A program made the position numbers and the translations under genes. From the NCBI RefSeq assembly GCF_011761185.1, contig NZ_JAAOYM010000001.1:3844001-3908000 (forward strand): a stretch of 64,000 nt of DNA, in the 5' to 3' direction. Of this stretch, positions 27,928 to 37,360 are shown piece by piece (the first letter of the stretch is position 1; every line of letters starts with the position of its first letter). This DNA comes from Saccharomonospora amisosensis (GTDB lineage: Bacteria; Actinomycetota; Actinomycetes; Mycobacteriales; Pseudonocardiaceae). Below the pieces are notes generated by a model. It was given only the letters and a program-made list of their open reading frames with translations. It was not told where the DNA came from and did not search any database.

Positions 27928-28940
27928 AGCGTCTCGCTCAGCGCCTTGATCGGCATCTTCAGCTCGCCGAGCATGTCGAGGTCGCGCTGCGCGGGACGGC
28001 CGAGGTTGGTCAGGTAGTTGCCGACGATGATCGCGTTGATCCCGCCGAGCATCCCCTGCTCGGCACCCAGGTCCCCTAGGGTCAGCTCGCGACCGCCCGC
28101 GAACCGCAACATCGTGCGAGGCATGGCAAGCCGAAACGCCGCCACGACCCGTAGCGCGTCCTTACCCTCGACAACCTCGTACGACTCGTACGGCGTACCC
28201 GGCTGCGGGATCAGGAAGTTCATCGGCACCTCGTCAGGCTCAAGTGCCGCGAGCTGAACGGCGAACTCCGCCCGCTGTTCGTCGCTCTCCCCCATCCCGA
28301 TGATGCCGCCGCAGCAGACCTCCATGCCCGCGGCGCGCACCATCCGCAGGGTCTCCCACCGTTCCTCCCAGGTGTGAGTAGTGACCACGTTCGGAAAGTG
28401 CGACCGTGCCGTCTCCAGGTTGTGGTTGTACCGGTGCACACCCATGTCGACGAGTTCGTCCACCTGATCCTGGGTCAGCATCCCCAGCGAGCACGCGATC
28501 TGGATGTCGTTACCGGACTCTCTGATGGCGGCGATACCGTCACGCACCTGCGACAGCAGCCTGGCGTCCGGGCCGCGCACGGCGGCGACGATGCAGAACT
28601 CGGTGGCACCGGTGGCAGCGGTCTCGGCGGCCGCCTTCACCAGTCCAGGGATGTCGAGCCAGGCCGACCGCACCGGGGTGGGAAATCGGCCCGACTGCGA
28701 GCAGAAGTGGCAGTCCTCCGGGCAGCCGCCCGTCTTGACGCTGACGATTCCCTCGACCTCGACCTCGGGACCGCACCAGCACATCCGCACGTCGTGCGCG
28801 AGCGCGAGCAGACCGGTGAGGTGTTCGTCACCGAGCCGCAGCACCTGTAGCACCTGTTCCTCGGACAGTCCCTCGCCCCGCTGGAGTACCTGCTCACGCG
28901 CGATCGTGAGGATTTCCGCCTCGGTGGTTGCGGCCGTCAC
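27924..28940 (-). CDS. bioB: biotin synthase
   Basis: Radical SAM enzyme of 338 residues inserting sulfur into dethiobiotin. The SAM-cluster cysteines are C73, C77 and C80 ([13 protein letters not shown]). Further segments are [43 protein letters not shown] and the C-terminal [14 protein letters not shown]. The GTG start has GGAGA four bases upstream. It heads a bioB-bsaP operon; bioD and bioA are separate units in this region. Confidence 0.97.
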   Translation of the reverse strand: MTAATTEAEILTIAREQVLQRGEGLSEEQVLQVLRLGDEHLTGLLALAHDVRMCWCGPEVEVEGIVSVKTGGCPEDCHFCSQSGRFPTPVRSAWLDIPGLVKAAAETAATGATEFCIVAAVRGPDARLLSQVRDGIAAIRESGNDIQIACSLGMLTQDQVDELVDMGVHRYNHNLETARSHFPNVVTTHTWEERWETLRMVRAAGMEVCCGGIIGMGESDEQRAEFAVQLAALEPDEVPMNFLIPQPGTPYESYEVVEGKDALRVVAAFRLAMPRTMLRFAGGRELTLGDLGAEQGMLGGINAIIVGNYLTNLGRPAQRDLDMLGELKMPIKALSETL

Positions 28941-29048
28941 GCCATCTCCTTCGCCTGCTGTTCGCCTGTTCGACCGAGTGTGACCTACCCGCGCGGCGCC
29001 ACACAGCGACCTGGGTCACGTCGGGGCTGAGCGGCTACCGCGCGGGGC

Positions 29049-29771
29049 TCAGGTCGGGCTCGCCATCCTGCCGGTGAAGCATTCCGGGTCGAACTCTCCG
29101 CCGAACCACGGTGACAGCCCGTACCTGGCATGTTCGAGGAACCGGTGTGCCTGCTCCCCCGCCGCTCCCTCTGCGATCGCACCGAGCAGCGGGGCACCCG
29201 CCGCAACCGGAAGGTCACCGAGGTTGCAGCGTGAGGCCAGATCCGGTTCGGCAGGCCAGGAGCCGATCACCACCCCGGCCACGTCAAGACCTCTGCGCGT
29301 GGCGACTTCAGCAGTCAGCGCTGTGGCGTTCAGCGTGCCCAACCCCGCCTGCGCCACGATCAGCAACGGCGCACCAAGCGACCACGCGACGTCGGCCAGC
29401 GTGCCTCCCGCCGGATCGAACCGCACCAACAGCCCACCCGCGCCCTCCACCAGCACCAGATCGTGGGTGGCGTGCAGCTCACAAGCCGCGCTCGCCGCCT
29501 CCGCCGGTGTGACGGGGTCGAGACCGCAACGGCGGGCAGCCGCCTCCGGAGACAGCGGGTCCGGATAGCGGCGCAGCTCGCGGGTGGTGACAGCACCAGC
29601 AAGGCGGCGCACCTCCGCGAGATCACCCGGTTCCGCGTCTACGACCCCGGTCTGCGCGGGCTTGAGCACCGCGACCCGTTCGCCACGCTCGGCGGCCAGC
29701 GCGGCGATGGCCGCGGTCACGACTGTCTTGCCGACGCCGGTCCCCGTTCCAGAGATCACCAGCACGGTCAC
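29049..29771 (-). CDS. bioD: dethiobiotin synthetase
   Basis: P-loop ATPase of 240 residues that closes the ureido ring of dethiobiotin from DAPA, CO2 and ATP. Seen are the Walker A GTGTGVGKTVVTA (residues 8-20), VLKPAQTG and VEGAGGLLVRFD. The GTG start is seven bases after TAGGGT, a leaderless-type promoter, so bioD is not dependent on the gene upstream. bioF is not in the window. Confidence 0.95.
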   Translation of the reverse strand: MTVLVISGTGTGVGKTVVTAAIAALAAERGERVAVLKPAQTGVVDAEPGDLAEVRRLAGAVTTRELRRYPDPLSPEAAARRCGLDPVTPAEAASAACELHATHDLVLVEGAGGLLVRFDPAGGTLADVAWSLGAPLLIVAQAGLGTLNATALTAEVATRRGLDVAGVVIGSWPAEPDLASRCNLGDLPVAAGAPLLGAIAEGAAGEQAHRFLEHARYGLSPWFGGEFDPECFTGRMASPT

Positions 29772-29805
29772 GCTCGCGACCCTAGTCCGAGCCGGCCACC
29801 TCCCT

Positions 29806-32079
29806 TCACCCGGCCTTCACGCCCGCGGGGACGAAGCAGCCGACATCGGGGTCGAACAGGTACACCTGCGCCTTGCCGACGTCGAAGTACATGCCGGTCA
29901 GGTGCAGTTCGCCGCTGCGCTGTGCCCGCTCCACAACCGGGTGGACCCGCAGGTGGTCGAGCTGTTGCAGCACGTTGTGCAACGCCAGCCGGTCACCGGG
30001 GCGCTCGGGAACGTCACCGTCGAGCGTGGCCGCCAGTTCGGTCACGTGGCGGTGCCGGGTCGGCTCGCCGTGCCGCAACCATCGGGACAGCGCTGGCATG
30101 CCGGGTGGAAGATCACCGAGCAGTGCCGCCATCGCCGCGCACGAGGAATGGCCGCACACCACGATCTCGCGGACTTTCAGCACCTCCACCGCGTACTCGA
30201 TCGACGCCGACACCGACACGTCCGGCGAAGCCGGGTCCGCGCCCGCCTGGTCGTCGCGGACCGGCGGAACGAAGTTGCCGATGTTGCGAACCGTGAACAG
30301 GTCTCCCGGGCCGCTCGTGGTGATGACATTGGGCACAATCCTGGCATCGGCGCACGCGATGAACAGGGTGTGCGGCTGCTGACCTTCGGCCAGCCTGCTG
30401 AGCATCTCCTGTACCAGTGGTGCCGTTCGCCACTGGAACTCCGAGGCACCTCGATGCAGCGGGCGCGCACGTTGCCCGGGGATCGCGACCCCGAAGTCCT
30501 TCGCCATCCACTCCGACCACGGCGCCAGCCAGCGCGGCACCGGACGCCGTGCCTCATTCCTGCGCACGGTCGGCGCCTCGGACTTGCCACTCGCGAACCA
30601 CGGGTGCCCGATCTCGTCGACCACCACCGTGCCGCCGGTCCGCTCGTGTTCCTGTTGCCAGCTCGACAGGCACTCGAACGCCGCGTGATCGAGGTAGTCG
30701 ACCACGAGTTCCAGCCGGACCGTCGTGCCGGAGCCGATGGTGCCGAGCACGGCCGAAAGCCGCGGCACCGACAGGAAGGTGAGCACACCCTCGATGACGA
30801 TGCGACGCTGAGCGCCATCGCCCACCACATGGATGCCCGACCACATGGTGCGGCGCAGCATGAGTGCGAGCGCCAACCCGATGCCGATCAGCACGCCGGA
30901 GAGCAGGTCGAGCAGCACCACGCCCAGCAGGGTCACGGCGTACACCGGGAGGTCACCATGCCCGCGAACCTGCCGGATGTGCCGCATGTCCACCAGCCGG
31001 GCGCCGACGTAGACCAGCAGCCCGGCCAGCGCGGCCAGCGGAATGCTCTCGATGAGCCCGGCCAGTGCAACGGTGAACAGCAGGACCCACAGTCCGTGCA
31101 GCACCGCCGAAGCCCGCGAACGGGCCCCAGCACGCACGTTGGTGGAACTGCGCACGATCACCCCGGTCACCGGGAGGCCGCCGAGCACGCCGGACGTCAT
31201 GTTGGCCACGCCCTGACCGACAAGTTCGCGGTTGAGGTCGGCGCGCCGAACGGTGTGCATCTTGTCGACCGCAACCGCCGACAGCAGTGTCTCGACACTG
31301 GCGATCAACGCGATCGTCAGCACGGCTACGGAGAACTCCAGCCAGCGCCCCTCCGGCAGTCTCGGTGCCAGTTCGATGGCGAGCAGGTCGTCGGGCAGGC
31401 TCACTCGCTCCACCGACATGGCGGTCGCGGTGGCCAGCGCGGACACCAGGGTGATCGCGGCAAGCGGCGCGGGTACCACTTTGAGCACCGGCAGCCTCGG
31501 CCACAACAGCAGGACGCCCACCGTCAGCACGCCGAGCAACGCGGCGGCGTCGTGGTGCCCGACGAGTTGTCCCGGAAGTTGCGTGATGTTGGCGATCGCG
31601 GAGCTCTGCGGGGAACCGCCGAGCACGACATGCAGCTGTCCCAGCACCAGCGTCACGCCGATGCCCGCCAGCATGCCGTGCACGATCGCGGGCGAGATCG
31701 CCAGTGCCGCACGGGCGACGCGGCTCAACCCGAACAGCACCTGCAACACCCCGGCCGCGACCGTGATCGCGCACGTGACGACCCAGCCGAACGACTCGAT
31801 GGTCTGTGCCATCACCACCGTCAGGCCCGCGGCGGGCCCGCTCACCTGCAGCACCGAGCCACCGGCCGCGCCAGCCACCACACCACCGACGATCGCGGCG
31901 ATCAGGCCTGCGGCGATCGGCGCGCCGGAAGCCAGCGCAATGCCGAGCGACAGTGGTACGGCGACGAGGAAGACCACGAGCGAAGCGGGCAGGTCGTGGC
32001 GCAGCAGGCTGCTCACCCGCGTCGTGTGTCGGGCACGCTGCCGCTGCCCGTCCGCACCCTCGCAGGCTCTGCTTGCCAT
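29806..32079 (-). CDS. SulP-family transporter fused to beta-carbonic anhydrase
   Basis: Fusion of 757 residues. Residues about 30-400 are a SulP membrane domain (LVVFLVAVPLSLGIALASGAP, ANMTSGVLGGLPVTGVIVRSS), followed by a STAS-like region (IVIEGVLTFLSVPRLSAVL, about 420-505) and a C-terminal beta-carbonic anhydrase. Zinc ligands C576, H644 and C647 and the D578/R580 pair (CADAR, GHSSC) are intact, so the enzyme should be active. Such fusions are thought to couple bicarbonate uptake to CO2 hydration. The start ATG at 32079 has GGAAGGG six bases upstream. The 258-bp gap upstream, to bioA, shows no gene. Confidence 0.93.
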   Translation of the reverse strand: MASRACEGADGQRQRARHTTRVSSLLRHDLPASLVVFLVAVPLSLGIALASGAPIAAGLIAAIVGGVVAGAAGGSVLQVSGPAAGLTVVMAQTIESFGWVVTCAITVAAGVLQVLFGLSRVARAALAISPAIVHGMLAGIGVTLVLGQLHVVLGGSPQSSAIANITQLPGQLVGHHDAAALLGVLTVGVLLLWPRLPVLKVVPAPLAAITLVSALATATAMSVERVSLPDDLLAIELAPRLPEGRWLEFSVAVLTIALIASVETLLSAVAVDKMHTVRRADLNRELVGQGVANMTSGVLGGLPVTGVIVRSSTNVRAGARSRASAVLHGLWVLLFTVALAGLIESIPLAALAGLLVYVGARLVDMRHIRQVRGHGDLPVYAVTLLGVVLLDLLSGVLIGIGLALALMLRRTMWSGIHVVGDGAQRRIVIEGVLTFLSVPRLSAVLGTIGSGTTVRLELVVDYLDHAAFECLSSWQQEHERTGGTVVVDEIGHPWFASGKSEAPTVRRNEARRPVPRWLAPWSEWMAKDFGVAIPGQRARPLHRGASEFQWRTAPLVQEMLSRLAEGQQPHTLFIACADARIVPNVITTSGPGDLFTVRNIGNFVPPVRDDQAGADPASPDVSVSASIEYAVEVLKVREIVVCGHSSCAAMAALLGDLPPGMPALSRWLRHGEPTRHRHVTELAATLDGDVPERPGDRLALHNVLQQLDHLRVHPVVERAQRSGELHLTGMYFDVGKAQVYLFDPDVGCFVPAGVKAG

Positions 32080-32337
32080 GGACAACCCTTCCACTCGGCT
32101 TGCGGTGTCCACACCAGATAACCGAAGAGTCGCCGAGTTGTCCGCCACCGCAGGCAGGCGGACCCGGTTCGAGGCGGCGCGGCCGTCACGAAGCGAACAT
32201 CCACCACCTGCCTGCGTACACAAGGCACATTTCACTCTCACCCGATCCACTACCGCACAACGAAAAAGCGTCGCGGTACGTGATCGTTTACGACCGCCAA
32301 TCGACGGTCCAAACCAGATCAGGTGATCTTGAATGGA

Positions 32338-33663
32338 TCACGCCACTCGCGCTGCGGCGACCATCGCGCCTGCTATCGCCGCGATGTCGGTGTCGTCACA
32401 CACGTAGGGCGGCATGGTGTAGATCAGGTCGCGGAACGGGCGCAGCCACACACCGCGCGCGGTGATCGCCTCGGTCGCCGCCGCCACATCCACCTGGTGG
32501 TCGAGTTGGACGACCCCGATGCCGCCGAGCACCCGAACGTCCACGACGCCGGGCACGGCGGCGGCCGGTGCCAGTCCGGCGCGCAACCCGGCCTCGATCC
32601 TGGCGACATCGGCACGCCACGAACCGTCGGCCAGCAGGTCCACCGAGGCGTTCGCGACCGAGGCCGCCAGTGGGTTACCCATGAACGTCGGTCCGTGCGC
32701 TAGCACCGGCACCTCCCCTGCCGAGATGCCCCGCGCCACCTCGGGTGTGCACAACGCGGCCGCCATGGTCAGGTAGCCGCCCGTCAACGCCTTACCGACG
32801 CACAGCACGTCGGGGCTCACCCCCGCGTGTTCCGCCGCGAAGAGCGCGCCGGTTCGCCCGAAGCCGGTCGCGATCTCATCGAAGACCAGCAGCACGTCGC
32901 AGGCCTCGGTCACCTCCCGCAGTACGCGCAGATACTCCGGGTTGTGGAAGCGCATCCCGCCCGCGCCCTGCACCACCGGCTCCACGATCACGGCGGCCAA
33001 CTCGTCGGCATGGCGTTCCACGGTGCGCACGAGTTCCTCGATGTAGGCACGGTCGGGCTCGGCGTCGAAACCCGGTGGCGGCTCTGGAACGAACAGCTGC
33101 TGCGGCAGCACTCCCCGCCACAGCGCGTGCATCCCGCCCTCGGGATCGCACACGCTCATCGGGTGGAAGGTGTCGCCGTGGTAGCCGCCGCGCCACGTCA
33201 GTAGCCTGCGCTTGCCTTCCCTGCCCAGCGACCGCCAGTACTGCAGGCACATCTTGATGGCGACCTCGACCGAGACCGAGCCGGAGTCGCACAGGAACAC
33301 GTGCCGCAGCTCGCCGGGCGTGATTTCGGCGAGAGTGGTGGCCAACCGGATCGCGGGCTCGTGCGTCAGGCCGCCGAACATGACGTGGCTCATCCTGCCC
33401 ACCTGTTCGGTCAGCGCGGAGTCGAGCGCGGGGTGGCGGTAGCCGTGGATCGCCGACCACCACGAGGACATGCCGTCTACCAACTCCCGCCCGTCGGCAA
33501 GCCGCAGGCGCACCCCGTGTGCCTCCTCGACCAGCAGCGGCGCCACCGTGCCCGGCATCGGCCCGTAGGGGTGCCACACGTGTTCGGCGTCGAGCGCGAG
33601 CAGTTCCCGGATCGAGTCGGCGGAGCGCGCCTGCGGGGGTGTCGAGGGGTCGGAGGGGGTCAT
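32338..33663 (-). CDS. bioA: adenosylmethionine-8-amino-7-oxononanoate aminotransferase
   Basis: PLP-dependent class III aminotransferase of 441 residues making DAPA from KAPA with SAM as amino donor. Seen are [25 protein letters not shown], the BioA-type [25 protein letters not shown] and the Schiff-base K291 ([10 protein letters not shown]). The ATG follows TAGAGT by seven bases, suggesting a leaderless transcript and a tighter start than the open frame to 33696. Confidence 0.96.
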   Translation of the reverse strand: MTPSDPSTPPQARSADSIRELLALDAEHVWHPYGPMPGTVAPLLVEEAHGVRLRLADGRELVDGMSSWWSAIHGYRHPALDSALTEQVGRMSHVMFGGLTHEPAIRLATTLAEITPGELRHVFLCDSGSVSVEVAIKMCLQYWRSLGREGKRRLLTWRGGYHGDTFHPMSVCDPEGGMHALWRGVLPQQLFVPEPPPGFDAEPDRAYIEELVRTVERHADELAAVIVEPVVQGAGGMRFHNPEYLRVLREVTEACDVLLVFDEIATGFGRTGALFAAEHAGVSPDVLCVGKALTGGYLTMAAALCTPEVARGISAGEVPVLAHGPTFMGNPLAASVANASVDLLADGSWRADVARIEAGLRAGLAPAAAVPGVVDVRVLGGIGVVQLDHQVDVAAATEAITARGVWLRPFRDLIYTMPPYVCDDTDIAAIAGAMVAAARVA

Positions 33664-33746
33664 AGCGCGCACTCTACGACGCCACCGACCGGCCACCCGT
33701 CCCCGTCCGCCGGTCCCTCAGCCGCGCGCCGACTACGGTGACCGGC

Positions 33747-34394
33747 ATGGCGACCAGCACGCGATTTCGGCCCATTTCGCCGGAACGGCTCGTATCGGAG
33801 CTCGCCGATCGGGTCGCCGCCCTGCCAGCAACGCGGTGGGCGCGCGTCGCCCTCGACGGGGCAGCGATCGCCACCGACCCGGCCGCACTCGCCGACGCGC
33901 TGGTGGACCCGCTGCGCGTGCGAGGGCGCGACGTGCTGCGCGTGTCGGCCTGGGATTTTCTCCGGCCTGCTTCGCTACGGCTGGAACGGGGCCGCCACGA
34001 TCCCGACGCGCGCTACGACGACTGGCTCGACACCGGCGCGCTGCGCCGCGAGGTGCTCGGTCCGCTCGCAGGCGGCGGCACGGGAAAGGTGTTGCCCGCA
34101 CTTTGGGACCGCGGCCGGGACCGCGCCTACCGGCTGCCGCGCACCGAAGTCGCGCAAGGCACGGTGCTCCTGCTCGACGGCGAGTTACTGCTCGGCAGGG
34201 GCCTGGACTTCGACCTCACGGTGCACCTGTGGCTTTCCGCATCGGCCCTGCACCGCAGGCTGCCGATGCGGGAGCACTGGGCGCTTCCCGCCTACCGGCG
34301 CTACGAACAAGAGGTCGCACCTGCCGAAACCGCCGACGTCGTGGTGCGCATGGACCACCCCGACCATCCCGCCGTGCGCGAAGGTGAAAGCTAG
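33747..34394 (+). CDS. uridine kinase-like P-loop protein with degenerate Walker A
   Basis: Protein of 215 residues similar to actinobacterial uridine kinase-like proteins (RWARVALDG near residue 30, VLRVSAWDFLRPASLRLERG with the substrate-lid pattern, DPDARYDDWLDTGALRREVL, GTVLLLDGELLLGRGLDFDL). At the expected P-loop the sequence reads ALDGAAIATDPAALAD, without the GK[ST] lysine. ATP use is therefore doubtful. The ATG is seven bases after TACGGT (leaderless type). It converges with and overlaps the PimB' gene by four bases. Confidence 0.7.
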   Translation: MATSTRFRPISPERLVSELADRVAALPATRWARVALDGAAIATDPAALADALVDPLRVRGRDVLRVSAWDFLRPASLRLERGRHDPDARYDDWLDTGALRREVLGPLAGGGTGKVLPALWDRGRDRAYRLPRTEVAQGTVLLLDGELLLGRGLDFDLTVHLWLSASALHRRLPMREHWALPAYRRYEQEVAPAETADVVVRMDHPDHPAVREGES

Positions 34395-35557
34395 CGAGGA
34401 CGCGTGCCCTCGGACACCGGGGTGCCGTCCAGCAACGCGGCCAGCCGTCGCGCGAGCACGTCCCAGCGCCAGTTCTCGCTGACCCAGCGCCTGCCCGCCT
34501 CTCCCATGCGCGCCGCCCGCACCGGGTCGGAAAGCAGCGGCGCCAAGGTGTCCACTATCGCGTCGAGCTTGCGTCCGTCCACCACGTGCCCGGTGACCTC
34601 GTCGAGCACCGTCTCCGGGGCGCCACCGGAGTTTCCCGCCACCACCGGCAGGCCGGTGGCCGAAGCTTCGAGGTAGACGATGCCGAGCCCTTCCACGTCG
34701 AGCCCACCACCCCTGGTGCGGGCGGGCATCGCGAACACGTCTCCGGCGGCGTAGTGCCCTGGAAGTTCCCGCCACGGCACCGAGCCGGTCAGCACCACGT
34801 GCTCGGCGACACCGCACTGCCTGGCCAGTTCCGCGAGCCGGTTGCGGTACGGACCGCCGCCCACTATCAGCAAGGCCGCGTCGCCAACCCGCTTTCGCAG
34901 TAGCGGCAGCGCGCGGATCAGCATGTCCTGCCCCTTGCGAGGCACGAGTCGGGATACACACACGACGGTGGGCCGATCGCCGAGACCGTAGCGCTTCCGC
35001 AGCTCGGCCCGAGCGGCGTCGTCCGGTCGAAACAGTTCGCAGTCCACTCCCGACGGAAGAGGTTCCAGGCCCGCGAGCGGACCGAACGCCGACGCGAACC
35101 TGCGGCGGGTGTACTGACTGACGAACGTGACGACGTCGGCGGTGTCGCCGATGCGACGCAACGCCTGCCTGGCACCTGGCAGCATCGACCAACCGACCTC
35201 GTGGCCATGGGTACAGGCGACGACGCGTCGCGCTCCCGCGTCGCGCAGGGAGGGGCCGAGCAGCGCCAGCGGCGCGGCCGCACCGAACCACACGGTTTCG
35301 CAGTCACGCGAGCGCAGCAGACTCCGCGCACGCGCGAGAACGTCGGGAGTGGGAAGCATGAGTGTGGTCGGGTGGCGCACCACCTCGAAACCGGCTTCGG
35401 CGTCGAACTCTCGGTGCGAGGTGTGCCCGCGTTCCCATGAAGGCGCGTATACCACCAGATCGTCAGCGGGCAGCCGCGTGGCCAGCGCGTTGAGATAGGC
35501 CTGGATGCCACCCGGCCGGGGTGGGAAGTCGTTGGTCACCAAGAGCGTGCGGCGCAT
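34391..35557 (-). CDS. GT4 mannosyltransferase, PimB'-like
   Basis: GT-B glycosyltransferase of 388 residues. The N-terminal NDFPPRPGGIQAYL, CVSRLVPRKGQDMLI and the retaining-GT motif EGLGIVYLEAS (EX7E) are clear. The best match from memory is PimB' (Rv2188c), which adds the second mannose to phosphatidylinositol monomannoside at the cytoplasmic membrane face. The neighbouring NlpC/P60 gene supports this, matching the mycobacterial order. Leaderless-type start: TAGTCT, six bases, ATG. Confidence 0.85.
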   Translation of the reverse strand: MRRTLLVTNDFPPRPGGIQAYLNALATRLPADDLVVYAPSWERGHTSHREFDAEAGFEVVRHPTTLMLPTPDVLARARSLLRSRDCETVWFGAAAPLALLGPSLRDAGARRVVACTHGHEVGWSMLPGARQALRRIGDTADVVTFVSQYTRRRFASAFGPLAGLEPLPSGVDCELFRPDDAARAELRKRYGLGDRPTVVCVSRLVPRKGQDMLIRALPLLRKRVGDAALLIVGGGPYRNRLAELARQCGVAEHVVLTGSVPWRELPGHYAAGDVFAMPARTRGGGLDVEGLGIVYLEASATGLPVVAGNSGGAPETVLDEVTGHVVDGRKLDAIVDTLAPLLSDPVRAARMGEAGRRWVSENWRWDVLARRLAALLDGTPVSEGTRPR

Positions 35558-35595
35558 GGTGGGAGACTATCCCGCCCCGGCGAGGTGGCTGATCG

Positions 35596-36645
35596 TCACG
35601 CGACTCGGCGCGCTCCGCTGTACTCGTCCTGCAACGGCGAGACCTTGACCACGTCACCTGAGGTGGGCGCGTGCACCATCATGCCGTCGCCGAGGTAGAT
35701 GCCGACGTGTGAGACCGGTGAGTAGAAGAACACCAGGTCACCAGGTTCGAGTTGGCTGCGTGACACCGGGGTGCCGTACGTCGACTGCGAACTGCTCGTA
35801 CGGGGGATGCTGATTCCGGCCTGTGCGTAGGCCCACTGGGTCAGCCCGGAGCAGTCGAAGGAATCCGGCCCGGTGGCGCCCCAGACGTAGGGGCTGCCCC
35901 GCACGCTCAGCGCCGCGTCCACCGCCGCCTGCGCGGCCGGTCCGGGTGCCTGCACAGGGCCGATGTCGGCACCGGTGTCCTGCTGTGCCGCGACATCGGA
36001 GTCGGAAAGCAGTCCCGCCTGCTCGGCGAGGTCTTCGACCTGCTCGTCGAGACGCTCCTTGCGGGCCTCGATGTCGGCGGCCAGCTTCGCGGCGGCGTCC
36101 TTGGCCTGCTGTGCCTTGCGGCGCGCGTCCGACGCCTGCTGCTCCGCGGCCGTGGCCTGATCCACCGCACCCTGCAACCGCCGCAGCGCCTCGTTCTTGT
36201 CGGTGGCGAGGACGTCCAGCGCGGAGGAACGGGCGAGGAAGTCCTGCGCGGAACTACCGGTGAGCAGAGCCGACATCTTGTTCAACTGGCTGCCCGCGGT
36301 GAACGAAGCACCGGCGAACCTGTCGACGTCGACACGGAAACGCTCCACATCGGCCATCGCCCGCTTCTCGGCCTGCTGGGCCTGCTTCAGCGTGCCGCTG
36401 ACCTTTTTGAGTTCGGCCTCTTTGGCCTTGAGGTCCTCCTTGGCCTTCAGATACTCCTCGTTGAGCTTCTCGGCCTTGCTCGCCAGCTCACGATATTTCT
36501 CCAAAGCCTCGGAACTGCTCTGGGGTTGTTGGAGGGCGGGGGTAGGGGAAGCCGTGGCTGGTGCCTGGGTGAAGGTGACTGCCGCGATCACAGCGGAGGC
36601 CGCCAGCGCTCCCGACACCACACGTTTCACGGGATGCGACTGCAC
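35596..36645 (-). CDS. secreted coiled-coil NlpC/P60 peptidoglycan hydrolase
   Basis: Exported protein of 349 residues: signal peptide (about 1-33), a long coiled coil (about 45-225, rich in Lys/Glu/Ala heptads) and a C-terminal NlpC/P60 domain with catalytic C265 (DCSGLTQWAY), H313 (SHVGIYLGDG) and H325. It cleaves peptide stems of peptidoglycan, as in Rip-type endopeptidases; the coiled coil may hold it inactive or bind FtsEX-like partners. GTG start with GGAGAG upstream. A long untranslated leader precedes it. Confidence 0.92.
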   Translation of the reverse strand: MQSHPVKRVVSGALAASAVIAAVTFTQAPATASPTPALQQPQSSSEALEKYRELASKAEKLNEEYLKAKEDLKAKEAELKKVSGTLKQAQQAEKRAMADVERFRVDVDRFAGASFTAGSQLNKMSALLTGSSAQDFLARSSALDVLATDKNEALRRLQGAVDQATAAEQQASDARRKAQQAKDAAAKLAADIEARKERLDEQVEDLAEQAGLLSDSDVAAQQDTGADIGPVQAPGPAAQAAVDAALSVRGSPYVWGATGPDSFDCSGLTQWAYAQAGISIPRTSSSQSTYGTPVSRSQLEPGDLVFFYSPVSHVGIYLGDGMMVHAPTSGDVVKVSPLQDEYSGARRVA

Positions 36646-37083
36646 GTCGCGCGTCTCTCCTTTGCTCTCCGGCCGCCTGCCCGCCCACCCGCACGAGGTC
36701 GGGGGCCCTCGACGATCGTGATTCACCAGGCAGCGCGGCGCGCAGCTAGTGACGCGTCGCGCCTGACATCACGTGGTGGTCCGGCACAGCTCCCCGACAA
36801 GCTGCCTCGGCGGCGATCCCGCGTCGCCGACCCTGTTGGAACGGCTGACTGGCGCGAGATCTCGGACAGGTTACGAAACAGAAGCCACGGAGTCCACCGG
36901 CGCACAGTGCCGAATCGGCCACCGTACGTTCGCGCACCTTCGGACCAGCGAATAGTCGCCCGATGTGATACATACGACACACTTGAGCTAAAGCACCAAA
37001 AACCGTTCACCTGATCGGAGTGACCGCTCGTCGAATGCTTAGCGCTCAGTGGTTTCGTCGGGTGTAGCAGAACTCGAAACGGT
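36646..37083 (-). other. 438-bp non-coding region with long leader of the NlpC/P60 gene
   Basis: No convincing gene on either strand. On the minus strand the sequence within 200 bases of the start codon has several GC-rich inverted stretches (for example GAGGGCCCCCGACCTC near 36690-36710) and a GGTGAATC at about 36720-36727. Upstream (36960-37083) is more AT-rich and probably holds the promoter. A structured leader or riboswitch is possible but not proven. Confidence 0.4.
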
Positions 37084-37317
37084 TCACCCGGCGCGGCGCG
37101 GCCGATCCGGCCCGTCCGGCACCAGCCGTAGCCGAGGAACCATACCCGCTTCCGCGAGCACGTCAACCGCATGGCGCTCGGCTCGGTCCCACTCCACCGA
37201 CGGCGGGGCACCGAGCACGACGCTGACGACGCAGCTTTCGCAGGCGTCGCCCCGTACCTGGCACCGATCGCAGTCGATGATCAGTATGTCGTCGTCGAGG
37301 TAGTCGATGTCGTCCAT
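37084..37317 (-). CDS. 77-residue Cys-rich conserved hypothetical protein
   Basis: Acidic small protein starting MDDIDYLDDDILIIDCDRCQ and continuing VRGDACESCVVSVVLGAPPSVEW. Three or four cysteines in DCDRC and DACESC suggest a metal- or cluster-binding knuckle. Very similar small proteins are common in actinobacteria near peptidoglycan-hydrolase genes. No function is known. It sits between the two secreted hydrolases, 43 bases after the M15 gene boundary. Confidence 0.72.
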   Translation of the reverse strand: MDDIDYLDDDILIIDCDRCQVRGDACESCVVSVVLGAPPSVEWDRAERHAVDVLAEAGMVPRLRLVPDGPDRPRRAG

Positions 37318-37360
37318 ACGCCGCACGCTAAGCAGCCGCACCGACAATTCCGGCCACCAC

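Noticed and set aside
29584-32121. 845-codon plus-strand open frame opposite the SulP-carbonic anhydrase gene
   Set aside because: It is antisense to a gene with intact domains; its composition (His/Arg/Gln rich) is typical of GC-rich shadow frames.
36646-36860. Definite c-di-AMP riboswitch
   Set aside because: Key conserved blocks could not be found by eye; kept only as a possibility.
36723-37211. 162-codon minus-strand frame upstream of the NlpC/P60 gene
   Set aside because: Arg/Trp-rich shadow composition, overlaps the better-supported 77-residue gene, and has no ribosome-binding site.
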